64,000 nt of DNA from Rhodospirillaceae bacterium UBA4468 (GCA_002389385.1 DGOK01000034.1:1-64000); one strand, 5' to 3'. Shown: positions 44,604 through 53,569, counted from the stretch's first letter. A program made the numbers and translations. Notes: generated by a model from the sequence alone, not told the origin.

Positions 44604-45649
44604 TTTTTCTTAGGCACATAATATTGTCGGCCTAACCAATACCAAATCCCATTGCCAGCAGGAATCGTGCAGTTGAGGCGTGTGCGCCCCGGTGGCATTG
44701 CTTTATCTGCGCGCACTTCAAATCTAGACCCTAAGCGCTGTACCATAAGTTTTTCAACGTGTGATCCATAGCAATTCAGACGATCGAGGCCTTTGTCAGG
44801 CCAAGTCACGGTAAACCCGATAAGTGGCGGGTTCGTTTTTCCAATTGTTGGATCGTCCGGTGTGATGTCAGCTACGCGAACAGGTAAAGCATTGGCAGCG
44901 AGTTTAAATCGATCAATAGATCCAAATGCTTCGTTCATCGCAAATCGGGGCAAGTAGTACATTTCCCCACCGGTTCCGATTGCGCCTGAATGCTGACCGA
45001 ATGCGGCTACAAATCCTGCTTTTTTTACTAACGCCATTGTTTCGAGATTAGCTTCGCCATAAGGGTAAGCGAATAAATCAGGGGTATTGCCTAATTTAGC
45101 TTCAAACTGTTCATTCGATTGGCTTAGTTCGTCAATTATTTTGGCGCGGCTCAGATCAGCCATATGCGGATGAAATTTTGTTTGACTGCCAATGGTGACG
45201 CCTTCTTCGGATATCTCTCGAAGTTGCTCCCACGACATATATCTTGGTAATTGCTTATCAACGGGATCCGTGGCGACAAAGACGGTTAACGGTAACCCTG
45301 CTTCTTTCAAAATTGGCCATGCTCGTGAATAGACAGAAGAATAAGCATCATCGACGGTCAAGCCGACAGTCTTTGGTGGCAACGCCTCGCCGTTTCTAAG
45401 AGCAGCAATAATTTTTGGCAATGACACGACGTTGTATCCACCATTTTTGAGCTCAGCAACGTGTTCGCGAAACTGATCCATCGTAACGTTTGTTGAAGGA
45501 AAATCTTGTTCGCCAAACCGATGGTACATTATGACGACGGCCTGGGTTGGCGGTGCGTCTGCTCGAACGTCGCTGGTTAGCGGTGATAAGCTAATGCTTA
45601 TGGTGCTCAAGATAATAGCGGCGAATGCCAATATAATACGGTGTAACAT
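44591..45649 (-). CDS. Polysaccharide deacetylase family protein (NodB fold)
   Basis: 352 aa with a signal peptide (IILAFAAIILSTISISLSPL). The NodB domain has VVIMYHRFGE, the metal/catalytic strand GLTVDDAYSSVYSRAWPILK, and GEANLETMALVKKAGFVAA. The usual His-x-x-x-His metal motif (SHTxxHP) reads GSQTKFHPHMADL, so one metal-ligand His is Gln. A C-terminal extension of about 110 residues with paired Cys (LNCYG and LNCTIP) is of unknown fold. Likely periplasmic and acting on a glycan; activity is uncertain. Confidence 0.82.
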   Translation of the reverse strand: MLHRIILAFAAIILSTISISLSPLTSDVRADAPPTQAVVIMYHRFGEQDFPSTNVTMDQFREHVAELKNGGYNVVSLPKIIAALRNGEALPPKTVGLTVDDAYSSVYSRAWPILKEAGLPLTVFVATDPVDKQLPRYMSWEQLREISEEGVTIGSQTKFHPHMADLSRAKIIDELSQSNEQFEAKLGNTPDLFAYPYGEANLETMALVKKAGFVAAFGQHSGAIGTGGEMYYLPRFAMNEAFGSIDRFKLAANALPVRVADITPDDPTIGKTNPPLIGFTVTWPDKGLDRLNCYGSHVEKLMVQRLGSRFEVRADKAMPPGRTRLNCTIPAGNGIWYWLGRQYYVPKKNQTD

Positions 45650-45815
45650 TCCATATGCCTTTTTTGATCACAATCGATTAGAACATGAGTGGTTTACTAG
45701 ACCTTAGCAAGAATCGTTGCGGATTGTGAGAAACATCATCAACATTATGAAAACGTTAGACGTATCGTTTGTGACGATGCGCACGAGAATTTAAACATTT
45801 AGACGGAGACCGACT

Positions 45816-46406
45816 ATGCGGCAATGCTTAGATGAAAACGCTTTGGATTTAATGTTCAGAAAAGCGCGGACACAAAACGATTGGCTCCCGTTGCCTGTTG
45901 AATCAAAGGTACTGGAGGCGATTTGGGATGATGCACGCATGGGGCCAACAAGTGCGAATTGTAGTCCAGCGCGCATGGTCTTTGTCACCACAAAGGCAGC
46001 AAAAGAGAAATTGCGTCCAAGCTTGATGGAAGGAAACGTCGAGAAAGTCATGGACGCCCCTGTCACGGTAATAATTGGTTATGACACAGCATTCTATGAA
46101 AAATTACCCGTATTATTTCCGCATACAGATGCAAAATCATGTTTCATCGGAAACGACGATTTAATCCAAGAAACAGCTTTCTGGAATGGCACATTACAGG
46201 CGGCCTACTTGATGCTTGCTGCCCGGGCGCATGGTCTGGATTGTGGGCCAATGTCTGGCTTCGAGAATGAACAGGTTGATGATATATTTTTTAAGGGCAC
46301 GACGATTCGATCCAACTTCATTTGTAGTTTAGGTTACGGTAGCGATAAAAAACTATATCCAAGAGGCCCGCGGCTATCGTTTGCCGAGGCGTGCCGCGTC
46401 GAATAA
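45816..46406 (+). CDS. Nitroreductase-family protein, RutE-like (malonic semialdehyde reductase)
   Basis: 196 aa flavin nitroreductase fold. The start LDLMFRKARTQNDWLPLPVE, RMGPTSANCSPARMVFVTTK (FMN phosphate contacts), WNGTLQAAYLMLAARAHGLD and GPMSGF match the RutE/HadB group, which reduces 3-oxopropanoate to 3-hydroxypropanoate in pyrimidine degradation. No other rut genes are present, so the pathway role is not assured; members also act as general NADPH nitroreductases. Confidence 0.88.
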   Translation: MRQCLDENALDLMFRKARTQNDWLPLPVESKVLEAIWDDARMGPTSANCSPARMVFVTTKAAKEKLRPSLMEGNVEKVMDAPVTVIIGYDTAFYEKLPVLFPHTDAKSCFIGNDDLIQETAFWNGTLQAAYLMLAARAHGLDCGPMSGFENEQVDDIFFKGTTIRSNFICSLGYGSDKKLYPRGPRLSFAEACRVE

Positions 46407-46414
46407 ACATGAGT

Positions 46415-46432
46415 GCGTGGAGATCTCCACGC
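46415..46432. other. Perfect 18-base palindrome after the RutE-like gene
   Basis: GCGTGGAGATCTCCACGC is an uninterrupted palindrome starting 9 bases after the stop codon and followed by TTTGTTG. As RNA it folds into a 7 bp stem with a 4 base loop, and could be a weak intrinsic terminator. As DNA it could be a dimer operator ahead of the membrane protein gene. Confidence 0.4.
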
Positions 46433-46460
46433 TTTGTTGAAGAAAAAACAGGAAGCCCTC

Positions 46461-47825
46461 GTGAGCAGGAATGTAATCTCTGCAAGCATTTATGTTGTGT
46501 TGGTTGTGGTGGCGATCATATCGCGTATTTGGCCATTTCCATTTGACCGCGAGATTGGTATTGCCCTTACAGTTCTCTTCTTGAGCTTGGAAATCCTTCG
46601 TGCGCCTCCTCTGCAGCGAAATGTTGGCGGTCTGATATTTTTCTCTGGTGCAGCCGCGTTATGGGCTGGCGGAGATCTTATTGGCGGCTTGATGGATGGC
46701 CTGGAGCGCTCACAAATTTTTCTGGTGATGTTCTTTGCTGTGACCTGGCTTAGAGAGCCTGCAGTGACCAGCCCTTCACTTCGACTGCTACGTGATTCCG
46801 TTATCGCGCAACCTGCGGGGCGGAGATATCCAATTCTTTGGCTAAGCGCGCATTTCTTAGGGTCGGTTCTGAATTTAGCTGCAATGAGTTTGCTTTCGAG
46901 TATGGCAGGGGAGCAAAAAGATCGGCGCCTTAAGAAAAGATTATCGATTGCGTTGATGATGGGGTTCACGACGGCGTCAACGTGGGGGCCATTTTATGTA
47001 AGTATAGCGGTTGTTCTTACAGCGATCCCAAGTGTCCGGTGGATTGAAATAGCGCCCTTAGGCTTTGTCCTTTCAATGCTATTGTTGTTCGTTGGATGGG
47101 GGTATGATCGATTATTTCTTCGTGAGAAAGCGGCAACCGAAGGGCACCGCGAAGCTGTGCCAATGACTTTACAAACGGTCGGGCGGTCGGCATTTCTTTT
47201 ATTACAGTTGATCGTTCTTGTGATGGGTGCGCATGAGATTATAGGGCTGTCTATTCCCATCGCGTTGGGTGTGATTGGGCCGCCGTTCGCAATTGCATGG
47301 GCAGCTATGCAGGCACGCAAAGGACACCGTTGGGCTAGTGGCGCCAAGCCTCTGCTTTATCGAATATTTATCAATCTCCCTGAATTGCGGAATGAGGCTG
47401 TTGCTTTCGTTGCCGCATCAGTTCTAGGCGTTGGCGTATCAAAGGTCCTGCCTCCCGAAGTGATAAGTGCTCAACTTCAGTCCCTTAATATCACAGGGGA
47501 TGCCGTCATTGTTTCTCTGGTATTCGGCATGACACTTGCTGGCGTTGCAGGCCTACATCCGGTTATCCTTGCGATATTGGTAGGCGAGGTGATGCCGCCT
47601 GAAATCATTGGTGTTGCACCAGAAGTGATGGCAATAGCTATGCTTGGTGTGTGGGGGACATCAACGATGGTGTCTCCGTTCTCGGCCACAACATTGTTTA
47701 TGGCGCGGGTTGTGAATGTGCCAAGCCATGTGATTGCATGGCGATGGGATGTCCCCGTTGTTCTTCTTTCGGCAAGTGTCGTTGCGGCGTATATCGTTAC
47801 AATCCGTCACTTGCTGTACTCATAA
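46461..47825 (+). CDS. Multi-pass membrane protein, probable ion/organic-anion transporter (unidentified family)
   Basis: 454 aa from a GTG with AGGAAG 10 bases upstream; a GTG 16 codons earlier also keeps the frame. About 11-12 hydrophobic segments. Two similar motifs occur in opposite halves, TTASTWGPFYVSIAVVL (first half) and GTSTMVSPFSATTLFMA (second half). Such paired Ser/Thr-x-Pro re-entrant loops are usual in inverted-repeat transporters of the ion-transporter superfamily (ArsB/NhaD, CitM, DctM). I cannot name the substrate. A 13 base gap separates it from tsaB. Confidence 0.7.
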   Translation: MSRNVISASIYVVLVVVAIISRIWPFPFDREIGIALTVLFLSLEILRAPPLQRNVGGLIFFSGAAALWAGGDLIGGLMDGLERSQIFLVMFFAVTWLREPAVTSPSLRLLRDSVIAQPAGRRYPILWLSAHFLGSVLNLAAMSLLSSMAGEQKDRRLKKRLSIALMMGFTTASTWGPFYVSIAVVLTAIPSVRWIEIAPLGFVLSMLLLFVGWGYDRLFLREKAATEGHREAVPMTLQTVGRSAFLLLQLIVLVMGAHEIIGLSIPIALGVIGPPFAIAWAAMQARKGHRWASGAKPLLYRIFINLPELRNEAVAFVAASVLGVGVSKVLPPEVISAQLQSLNITGDAVIVSLVFGMTLAGVAGLHPVILAILVGEVMPPEIIGVAPEVMAIAMLGVWGTSTMVSPFSATTLFMARVVNVPSHVIAWRWDVPVVLLSASVVAAYIVTIRHLLYS

Positions 47826-47838
47826 GGACGAAGCTGCA

Positions 47839-48519
47839 ATGACGCTTATGCTAGGGATTGATACCGCAACGACAGGATGTTCAGTTGCTCTAATGGACGG
47901 TGCAACGTGTCTTGCTGAAAATCAGTCAAGGATGCCTCGTGGGCAATCTGAAGCCCTTGCCCCAATGATTGAAGACGTCATGAAGTCGGCCGGCATCTCA
48001 TTTGATCGTCTCGACGGCATTGCCGTGACGCGTGGCCCTGGTGCATTCACGGGACTAAGGATCGGTCTCGCAGCGGCCCGGGCAATGGCGTTATCGATTG
48101 TAAAGCCATGTATCGGCATCACAACGTTTGATTCCTTATCAGCGCAGGCACGGCAGCGTGAAAATATAGAAACCGGCACGGCATTGCTTGTCGCTATTGA
48201 AAGTAAGCGAGCAGAAATATTCGTCAGCATGTATGGATTTGACGGTGCGTTGTTGATCGAGCCGAGTGCGCTGCGACCTGAAGCTATTGAAAAGATGCCT
48301 GAGGGCATCACCTCGGTCATCATTGTTGGGGATGCATCCCAAAAGGTTGAAAGCGCACTCATTGGTCGCGTAGACGTGCGACGTATTGAAGACATCGAAG
48401 TTCCTGACGCTAAAGTCGTTGCTAATTTTGGGTTAAATCTTTTGGGAACGCCTGAATTAGCAACGCCAACGCCGTTTTACCTCCGGCCGCCAGACGCTTC
48501 TATACCAAAACAAAAGTAG
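47839..48519 (+). CDS. tsaB: tRNA threonylcarbamoyladenosine biosynthesis protein TsaB
   Basis: Partner of TsaD and TsaE in t6A37 tRNA modification. The ASKHA-fold start is MTLMLGIDTATTGCSVALMD. The core motif is DGIAVTRGPGAFTGLRIGLA. 226 aa is normal. I take the ATG at 47839, preceded by GGACGAAG; a longer frame reaches into the upstream gene and has no family support. It converges on the tusA-like gene, with a 5 base gap. Confidence 0.95.
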   Translation: MTLMLGIDTATTGCSVALMDGATCLAENQSRMPRGQSEALAPMIEDVMKSAGISFDRLDGIAVTRGPGAFTGLRIGLAAARAMALSIVKPCIGITTFDSLSAQARQRENIETGTALLVAIESKRAEIFVSMYGFDGALLIEPSALRPEAIEKMPEGITSVIIVGDASQKVESALIGRVDVRRIEDIEVPDAKVVANFGLNLLGTPELATPTPFYLRPPDASIPKQK

Positions 48520-48524
48520 AGACT

Positions 48525-48794
48525 TCAGGCTTCTTTCTTGATCCACAAAGTATAGATATCAGCTTCGGTGCTTTCAGGCTCGATGCCTAGAATGGTATGG
48601 CCGTGCTGACGTGCTGATTTTGGCACATTTTCCAGGGGCTCATTGCCTTTGAGGCGAACTTCCAAGACGTCGCCAACAGCGATTTTTTCAATCATCAGCT
48701 TGGTTCGCACGAATGTCATTGGACAAATAAAGCCCGTTATATCAATATGATGATCAGATATAATTGTATCCGGTTTATGGTTTTCTGTTGTCAT
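48525..48794 (-). CDS. TusA-family sulfurtransferase-like protein
   Basis: 89 aa with the SirA/TusA fold: DITGFICPMTFVRTKLMIEK carries the conserved Cys, here in CPMT where TusA proper has CPxP. LEVRLKGNEPLENVPKSA and GHTILGIEPES continue the small alpha/beta domain. TusA relays persulfide sulfur for 2-thiouridine and other thio cofactors. Because the second Pro is missing, a role in sulfur relay is plausible but not certain. The ATG at 48794 is chosen over a GTG three codons upstream. Confidence 0.85.
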   Translation of the reverse strand: MTTENHKPDTIISDHHIDITGFICPMTFVRTKLMIEKIAVGDVLEVRLKGNEPLENVPKSARQHGHTILGIEPESTEADIYTLWIKKEA

Positions 48795-48907
48795 GTCTAT
48801 CACTTTAGCCGCTCTCTGAATTTACTTGTGCAGACTGATGTTTTTAAGCTTTGTGGACAATCAATTCTTTTGTTCATTTAAACTATGCTCCCAAAAACAT
48901 AGTGCCT

Positions 48908-48935
48908 GTGACTGTAATCGTATATTATGTATAGA
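48908..48935 (+). promoter_or_regulatory. Candidate promoter of the Fur-family gene
   Basis: GTGACT and TATAGA are spaced by 16 bases, about 147 bases ahead of the ATG. The 278-base spacer has no other good match; an ACTATG/CATAGT inverted repeat with a 10 base loop sits at 48882-48903 just upstream and partly overlaps no promoter box. Confidence 0.3.
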
Positions 48936-49081
48936 AGCGCTAAGAAGATTGGCTTGGGCCGCAAATCTGACATGAAGAAACCATGTAAATGATAGATTGC
49001 TTCTCGTGTATTTACAGTCAAGGTCTTCACATGTGATTGATAGCGGGCTACCATCAAAAAAATATCATTTAGGGGACGCAA

Positions 49082-49510
49082 ATGGGCGAAACTCGCCTTG
49101 AGAGATTGTGCATCGAAAAAGGCATGAAAATGACCGAGCAACGGCGTATTATTGCGCGTGTTCTGTCGGTTGCTGATGATCACCCAGATGTTGAGGAAGT
49201 TTATCGCCGCGCATCTGAACTAGATTCTAAGATTTCTATTGCAACGGTTTATCGAACAATGCGCTTGTTTGAAGATGAGGGCATTGTTGATCGTCATGAT
49301 TTTGGTGATGGCCGCGCGCGCTATGAGGAAACCTCTGAAGAGCATCATGATCATTTAATCGATGTTAAATCTGGTCGCGTGATTGAATTCCACAATGAGG
49401 AAATTGAGGCCCTACAAGAGCGCATTGCTCGCGAGCACGGCCTTAAGCTCGTTGACCATCGGCTTGAGCTGTATGGCGTGCCATTGACGGAGCCAGATCA
49501 GAAGAGATGA
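49082..49510 (+). CDS. Fur-family metal-responsive regulator (Mur/Fur type)
   Basis: 142 aa winged-helix repressor. The DNA-binding part includes KGMKMTEQRRIIARVLSVAD and SIATVYRTMRLFEDEGIVDR. The regulatory site HHDHLIDVKSGRVIEF has the His cluster but no CxxC pair (ICLDCG in E. coli Fur is replaced by IDVKSG). This is the alphaproteobacterial Fur/Mur type, where the protein often responds to manganese. An AGGGG ribosome site precedes the ATG. It is followed by miaB, the standard alphaproteobacterial order. Confidence 0.92.
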   Translation: MGETRLERLCIEKGMKMTEQRRIIARVLSVADDHPDVEEVYRRASELDSKISIATVYRTMRLFEDEGIVDRHDFGDGRARYEETSEEHHDHLIDVKSGRVIEFHNEEIEALQERIAREHGLKLVDHRLELYGVPLTEPDQKR

Positions 49511-49613
49511 GCAATGATGAGTGAGACGTGTTTGCCTTGACAGACCAGCATCAGATTATCATGTTCCGCGCCCCAATGCCTTGTCACGTATACAAGCATG
49601 AATTCCGTATATT

Positions 49614-51023
49614 TTGGATAGTGAAGACGTATTGAAAAAATCGGTCCACATTAAGTCATATGGCTGCCAAATGAATGTTTATGATGCATCGCGTATGGCT
49701 GATGTATTGGCACCATTAGGGTATGTGTCAGCAGATGAGATGACAGGCGCCGATCTTGTTATTTTAAACACCTGCCATATTCGCGAGAAGGCCGCAGAAA
49801 AAGTGTATTCTGAGCTTGGTCGTTTGAAGCTAGAAAAAGACGCGCGAAAGTCTTCTGAAAGTCCGATGCGGATTGCTGTTGGCGGCTGTGTTGCGCAGGC
49901 TGAAGGTCAAGAAATTCTGAGGCGCGCACCCTACGTTGATCTCGTATTTGGGCCACAAACTTACCATCGATTGGCACTCATGCTGAACGAATTTGAAAGC
50001 CATGGAAAACCCGTCGTTGATACGGAATTCCCAGCAGATGATAAGTTTGATCAATTGCCTGATGCGGGCAAAGTCGAGGGAGCAAGCGCTTTCCTGACAG
50101 TACAAGAAGGTTGCGATAAATTCTGCACTTTCTGTGTGGTGCCTTACACCCGAGGGTCCGAGTTTTCCAGGCCCGTTGACCCTGTGATGCGCGAAGCCCG
50201 TTTATTGGTTGGTAAAGGTGCGCGCGAAATCTCACTGCTAGGTCAAAATGTGAATGCTTATCATGGTATCAATGAGCAAGCAGATGGCACGCAGACGGAA
50301 TGGACGTTGGGACGGTTAATCCGTGAGCTGGCTGAAATTGATGGCGTTGAGCGTATTCGGTATACGACCTCTTATCCTGCTGAAGTCGATGAAGATTTGA
50401 TCGAGGCGCATAGGGATGTCCCTGAACTTATGCCTTACTTGCACCTTCCCGTTCAGTCGGGTGCAGACAAAGTTCTGAAAGCGATGAACAGACGCCATAC
50501 TTCAGGCGACTATAAGGATATTGTCGCACGGTTGAGAATTGCTCAGCCTGATCTTGCTCTGTCTTCTGATTTTATCGTTGGCTTCCCGGGCGAAAGTGAC
50601 GCCGATTTTGAAGAGACGATGGCACTCGTTCGTGACGTCGAATTTGTGCAAGCTTATTCGTTCAAATATAGCCCTCGACCGGGTACACCTGCGGCAGATA
50701 TGACAGATCAAGTTCCTGAACATATAAAGTCTTTACGACTTCAAAAGCTGCAAGCCGAACTTTCGCGACAGCAAATTGCGTTCAATCAGTCATGTATTGG
50801 GCGAAGTCTACCCGTTTTGTTCGATCGGCGTGGTTCGCGCTCGGGCCAACTTGTTGGCCGAAGCCCATATATGCAAAGTGTTCATGTTGATTTACCAGAC
50901 TCGTATTTAGGAGAGATGATGACGGTCAAAATAGATGAGGCGAAACCTAGTAGTCTTACAGGCGTCGTCGTAGAGAAAATTGACCGAGTTTCCCAAATGT
51001 TACGCCAGGAGGCTGTCACTTGA
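49614..51023 (+). CDS. miaB: tRNA-2-methylthio-N6-dimethylallyladenosine synthase MiaB
   Basis: Radical-SAM methylthiotransferase that adds ms2 to i6A37. The UPF0004 domain begins VHIKSYGCQMNVYDASRMAD with its cluster Cys residues. The radical-SAM motif is EGCDKFCTFCVVPYTRG (C-x3-C-x2-C). A C-terminal TRAM domain binds tRNA. 469 aa with the TTG at 49614; a second TTG at 49632 (MKKSVHIKSY) is as good, since no ATG start exists. Its stop lies within the phoH start overlap. Confidence 0.95.
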   Translation: MDSEDVLKKSVHIKSYGCQMNVYDASRMADVLAPLGYVSADEMTGADLVILNTCHIREKAAEKVYSELGRLKLEKDARKSSESPMRIAVGGCVAQAEGQEILRRAPYVDLVFGPQTYHRLALMLNEFESHGKPVVDTEFPADDKFDQLPDAGKVEGASAFLTVQEGCDKFCTFCVVPYTRGSEFSRPVDPVMREARLLVGKGAREISLLGQNVNAYHGINEQADGTQTEWTLGRLIRELAEIDGVERIRYTTSYPAEVDEDLIEAHRDVPELMPYLHLPVQSGADKVLKAMNRRHTSGDYKDIVARLRIAQPDLALSSDFIVGFPGESDADFEETMALVRDVEFVQAYSFKYSPRPGTPAADMTDQVPEHIKSLRLQKLQAELSRQQIAFNQSCIGRSLPVLFDRRGSRSGQLVGRSPYMQSVHVDLPDSYLGEMMTVKIDEAKPSSLTGVVVEKIDRVSQMLRQEAVT

Positions 51024-52063
51024 GCCGCGCAACACGTTCGGCGCCGCGCGAAAAGTCATCCGCCAAGACAACACGTAAAAAGACATTTCAAAAAAATGGA
51101 TTGGCGATAGCGCTGTTTGGCTCACACCATAGCCATCTTACACTCATTGAAACGGCCCTAAATGTGGTTATCCATGCGCGGGGAAATGAAGTCACAATTA
51201 CAGGCGATGCTGAGGCTGTAGCACGGTCATTAAGCGTTCTTAACGGGCTATATGAGCGTCTTGAGCGTGGCCAGGACATTGAAGAAGCGGAAGTCGATGC
51301 AATGTTGCGATTTTCTGCTGAACCAGAGCGAAAGATGCCGAGTACTGAAGGTGGTGTGAGCACGCTAAATCGTGTTGTAACTGCACGCACCCCGAAGCAG
51401 GCGGATTATCTTATTGCAATCGATGAGTCGGAGTTGGTGTTTTCTGAAGGGCCTGCGGGCACCGGGAAAACCTATCTTGCTGTGGCTAAGGCAGTGGAGC
51501 GGCTTGTCCGTGGAGATGTTGAGAGGATTATTCTTTCACGCCCTGCCGTTGAAGCAGGTGAGCAACTTGGATTTTTACCAGGTGATATGCGTGAAAAAGT
51601 TGATCCGTATTTGCGGCCACTCTATGACGCGCTGCATGACATGATGCCGGGTCAACAGGTGCAAAAGCGTCTTGAGAGTGGCGAAATCGAAGTCGCGCCG
51701 CTCGCATTTATGCGCGGTCGAACGTTGGCGAATGCTTTTGTTATTCTTGATGAAGCACAGAACACAACTGCTGTGCAGATGAAGATGTTTTTAACACGAC
51801 TGGGTGAAAATTCACGGATGGTTATCACAGGTGACTTGAGCCAAGTCGATCTTCCGCGTGGTACTCGCTCTGGATTGCGTGATGCGCGTGAAGCCCTAAG
51901 TGATGTTCAAGGTATTCGCTTTTTGCGCTTTGATGAGGAAGATGTTGTCCGCCATCATCTCGTCGGTCGTATCGTTAAGGCTTATAATAGTCTTGAGAAC
52001 AAGCGTGGTGCTGGTGCTCAATATCGACACGATGACAGCGATCCGGAAAATGATGGCACCTGA
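51020..52063 (+). CDS. PhoH-like P-loop ATPase
   Basis: 347 aa. The PhoH core holds Walker A GPAGTGKTYLAVAKAVE, RVILSRPAVEAGEQLGFLPG-type segment and Walker B FVILDEAQNTT. An N-terminal KH-like RNA-binding stretch (LTLIETALNVVIHARGNEVT) is typical of the YbeZ branch, which pairs with YbeY. It begins with TTG overlapping the miaB stop, but with a strong AGGAGG 6 bases upstream, so the start is well supported. ybeY starts inside its end. Confidence 0.94.
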   Translation: MSRATRSAPREKSSAKTTRKKTFQKNGLAIALFGSHHSHLTLIETALNVVIHARGNEVTITGDAEAVARSLSVLNGLYERLERGQDIEEAEVDAMLRFSAEPERKMPSTEGGVSTLNRVVTARTPKQADYLIAIDESELVFSEGPAGTGKTYLAVAKAVERLVRGDVERIILSRPAVEAGEQLGFLPGDMREKVDPYLRPLYDALHDMMPGQQVQKRLESGEIEVAPLAFMRGRTLANAFVILDEAQNTTAVQMKMFLTRLGENSRMVITGDLSQVDLPRGTRSGLRDAREALSDVQGIRFLRFDEEDVVRHHLVGRIVKAYNSLENKRGAGAQYRHDDSDPENDGT

Positions 52064-52586
52064 AACGGCGAGTACTGACACAAGTCTGCACATCGATATT
52101 GATATCCGCATAAACGCTTGGCGCGAAGAGCAAAGTAATATTGAGGCGCTCTCCAGGCAGGCTCTTGAAATGGCTTGGGCGTCTTTAGATTATCCGGAAC
52201 GGGATTATGAAGTGTCTTTGGTTCTAGGTGATGATGAAATGCAACGTGCATTGAACAGCCAGTACCTTGGGAAAGACACATCAACCAATGTGCTCTCATT
52301 TCCGAGTGACGAAGCGAATACATGTGACTTTCCTTTAGAGGCATCGCTTCCGCTAGGGGATATCATTGTTGCGTTTGAGACAGTGAAGCGGGAATGTGAG
52401 CAAGAAGAAGTATCTTTCTCAGACCATTTTTGCCATTTAGTGGTTCATGGGATGTTACATCTTGCGGGATTCGACCATATATCATCCGTGGAAGCCGAAG
52501 CCATGGAAGCGTTGGAAACCGACATTCTGTCAAAGCTTGGTATAAACAACCCTTATGCCGATGGTATTATTTTGGACCACGGTTAA
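52053..52586 (+). CDS. ybeY: Endoribonuclease YbeY (rRNA maturation)
   Basis: Zinc metallo-endoribonuclease needed for 16S rRNA 3'-end processing and 70S quality control. The zinc motif is HGMLHLAGFDH. LNSQYLGKDTSTNVLSFPSD is the other family hallmark. 177 aa with the ATG at 52053, which overlaps the end of phoH by 11 bases; an ATG three bases earlier is possible. A much longer upstream frame is not supported. The pair phoH-ybeY is normal. Confidence 0.94.
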   Translation: MAPETASTDTSLHIDIDIRINAWREEQSNIEALSRQALEMAWASLDYPERDYEVSLVLGDDEMQRALNSQYLGKDTSTNVLSFPSDEANTCDFPLEASLPLGDIIVAFETVKRECEQEEVSFSDHFCHLVVHGMLHLAGFDHISSVEAEAMEALETDILSKLGINNPYADGIILDHG

Positions 52587-52597
52587 CGGAATTGAAG

Positions 52598-53569
52598 ATG
52601 AACGATAAGATTACATCAACTGAGAACGCTGACCCTACTCCAGATGAACCATCTAGTCCGAATGGACTGGAATCAGGGGCAGAAGAAACCAATAAGAACG
52701 GAAATTTCTCCACGGTGATGCGAGAATTAGTTCGAGGTTTTCGTCGGATATCAGGCAATGGCGGATCAGCTAGAGATACGCTTGATGAATTAATAGAAGG
52801 GCGTGAAGAAGCTGAGTTACCGCTAGATTCTGATGAGCGGTTGCTGGTTGCCAATATTTTAGAGCTTCGAAACCTCACAATTTATGATGTTATGGTGCCG
52901 CGCGCTGACATTGTGGGTATCCCACTCAACGCATCCCTCGGCGAAGTAATCGATTTAACGAAACGCGAAGGCCATTCTCGTCTGCCTGTTTATCGCGACA
53001 CGTTGGACGATGTCCAAGGCATGGTCCACATCAAGGACGTATTGGGATGGCGGGGTAAAGACGCCGAATTTCGCATAGCCGATATTCAACGTAAACTTCT
53101 ATTTGTAGCGCCATCAATGCGTGTCCTTGAGCTCTTGCTTGAAATGCGCGTGAAGCGTTCGCATATGGCGCTGGTTGTTGATGAGTTTGGTGGTGTTGAT
53201 GGTCTTGTCACGATTGAGGATCTTGTTGAAGAGATCGTCGGTGAAATTGATGACGAGCACGATCAAGATGATGAGCCCAAGATGGAGCGCCGAAAAGACG
53301 GCTCATGGGTGGCCGACGCGCGTATTGAACTAGATACATTTGAAGAGCGGGTCGGCTCTTCAATACTTGGTGATGACCATGAGGACATAGATACCCTCGG
53401 CGGCCTCGTCTTTGCTATCGCAGGCCGTGTCCCTATCCGAGGTGAAATTATTTCCCATCATAATGGCGTTGAGTTCGAGATATTGGACGCTGACCCTCGT
53501 CGCATACATCGGGTTCGATTATGGCAACGTGAAAACGCTGAAGATAGCATTGTAGCGGCAACAGAATGA
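52598..53569 (+). CDS. corC: CorC/HlyC-family CBS-domain protein (magnesium/cobalt efflux-associated)
   Basis: 323 aa. A polar N-terminus is followed by a CBS pair (NLTIYDVMVPRADIVGIPLN and RVLELLLEMRVKRSHMALVV with DEFGGVDGLVTIEDLVEEIV) and a CorC_HlyC transporter-associated domain (RIELDTFEERVGSSILGDDH). No transmembrane DUF21 domain is fused. This is the YbeX/CorC type, next to ybeY and lnt. I choose MNDKITSTEN at 52598 (GGAATTGAAG upstream). Its stop overlaps the lnt start (ATGA). Confidence 0.93.
   Translation: MNDKITSTENADPTPDEPSSPNGLESGAEETNKNGNFSTVMRELVRGFRRISGNGGSARDTLDELIEGREEAELPLDSDERLLVANILELRNLTIYDVMVPRADIVGIPLNASLGEVIDLTKREGHSRLPVYRDTLDDVQGMVHIKDVLGWRGKDAEFRIADIQRKLLFVAPSMRVLELLLEMRVKRSHMALVVDEFGGVDGLVTIEDLVEEIVGEIDDEHDQDDEPKMERRKDGSWVADARIELDTFEERVGSSILGDDHEDIDTLGGLVFAIAGRVPIRGEIISHHNGVEFEILDADPRRIHRVRLWQRENAEDSIVAATE

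Noticed and set aside
46409..46546. Small Cys-rich frame of 45 codons overlapping the transporter start
   Set aside because: It lacks a ribosome site and overlaps the better supported GTG start with AGGAAG; Cys-rich appearance is from the out-of-frame reading of a Val-rich membrane segment.
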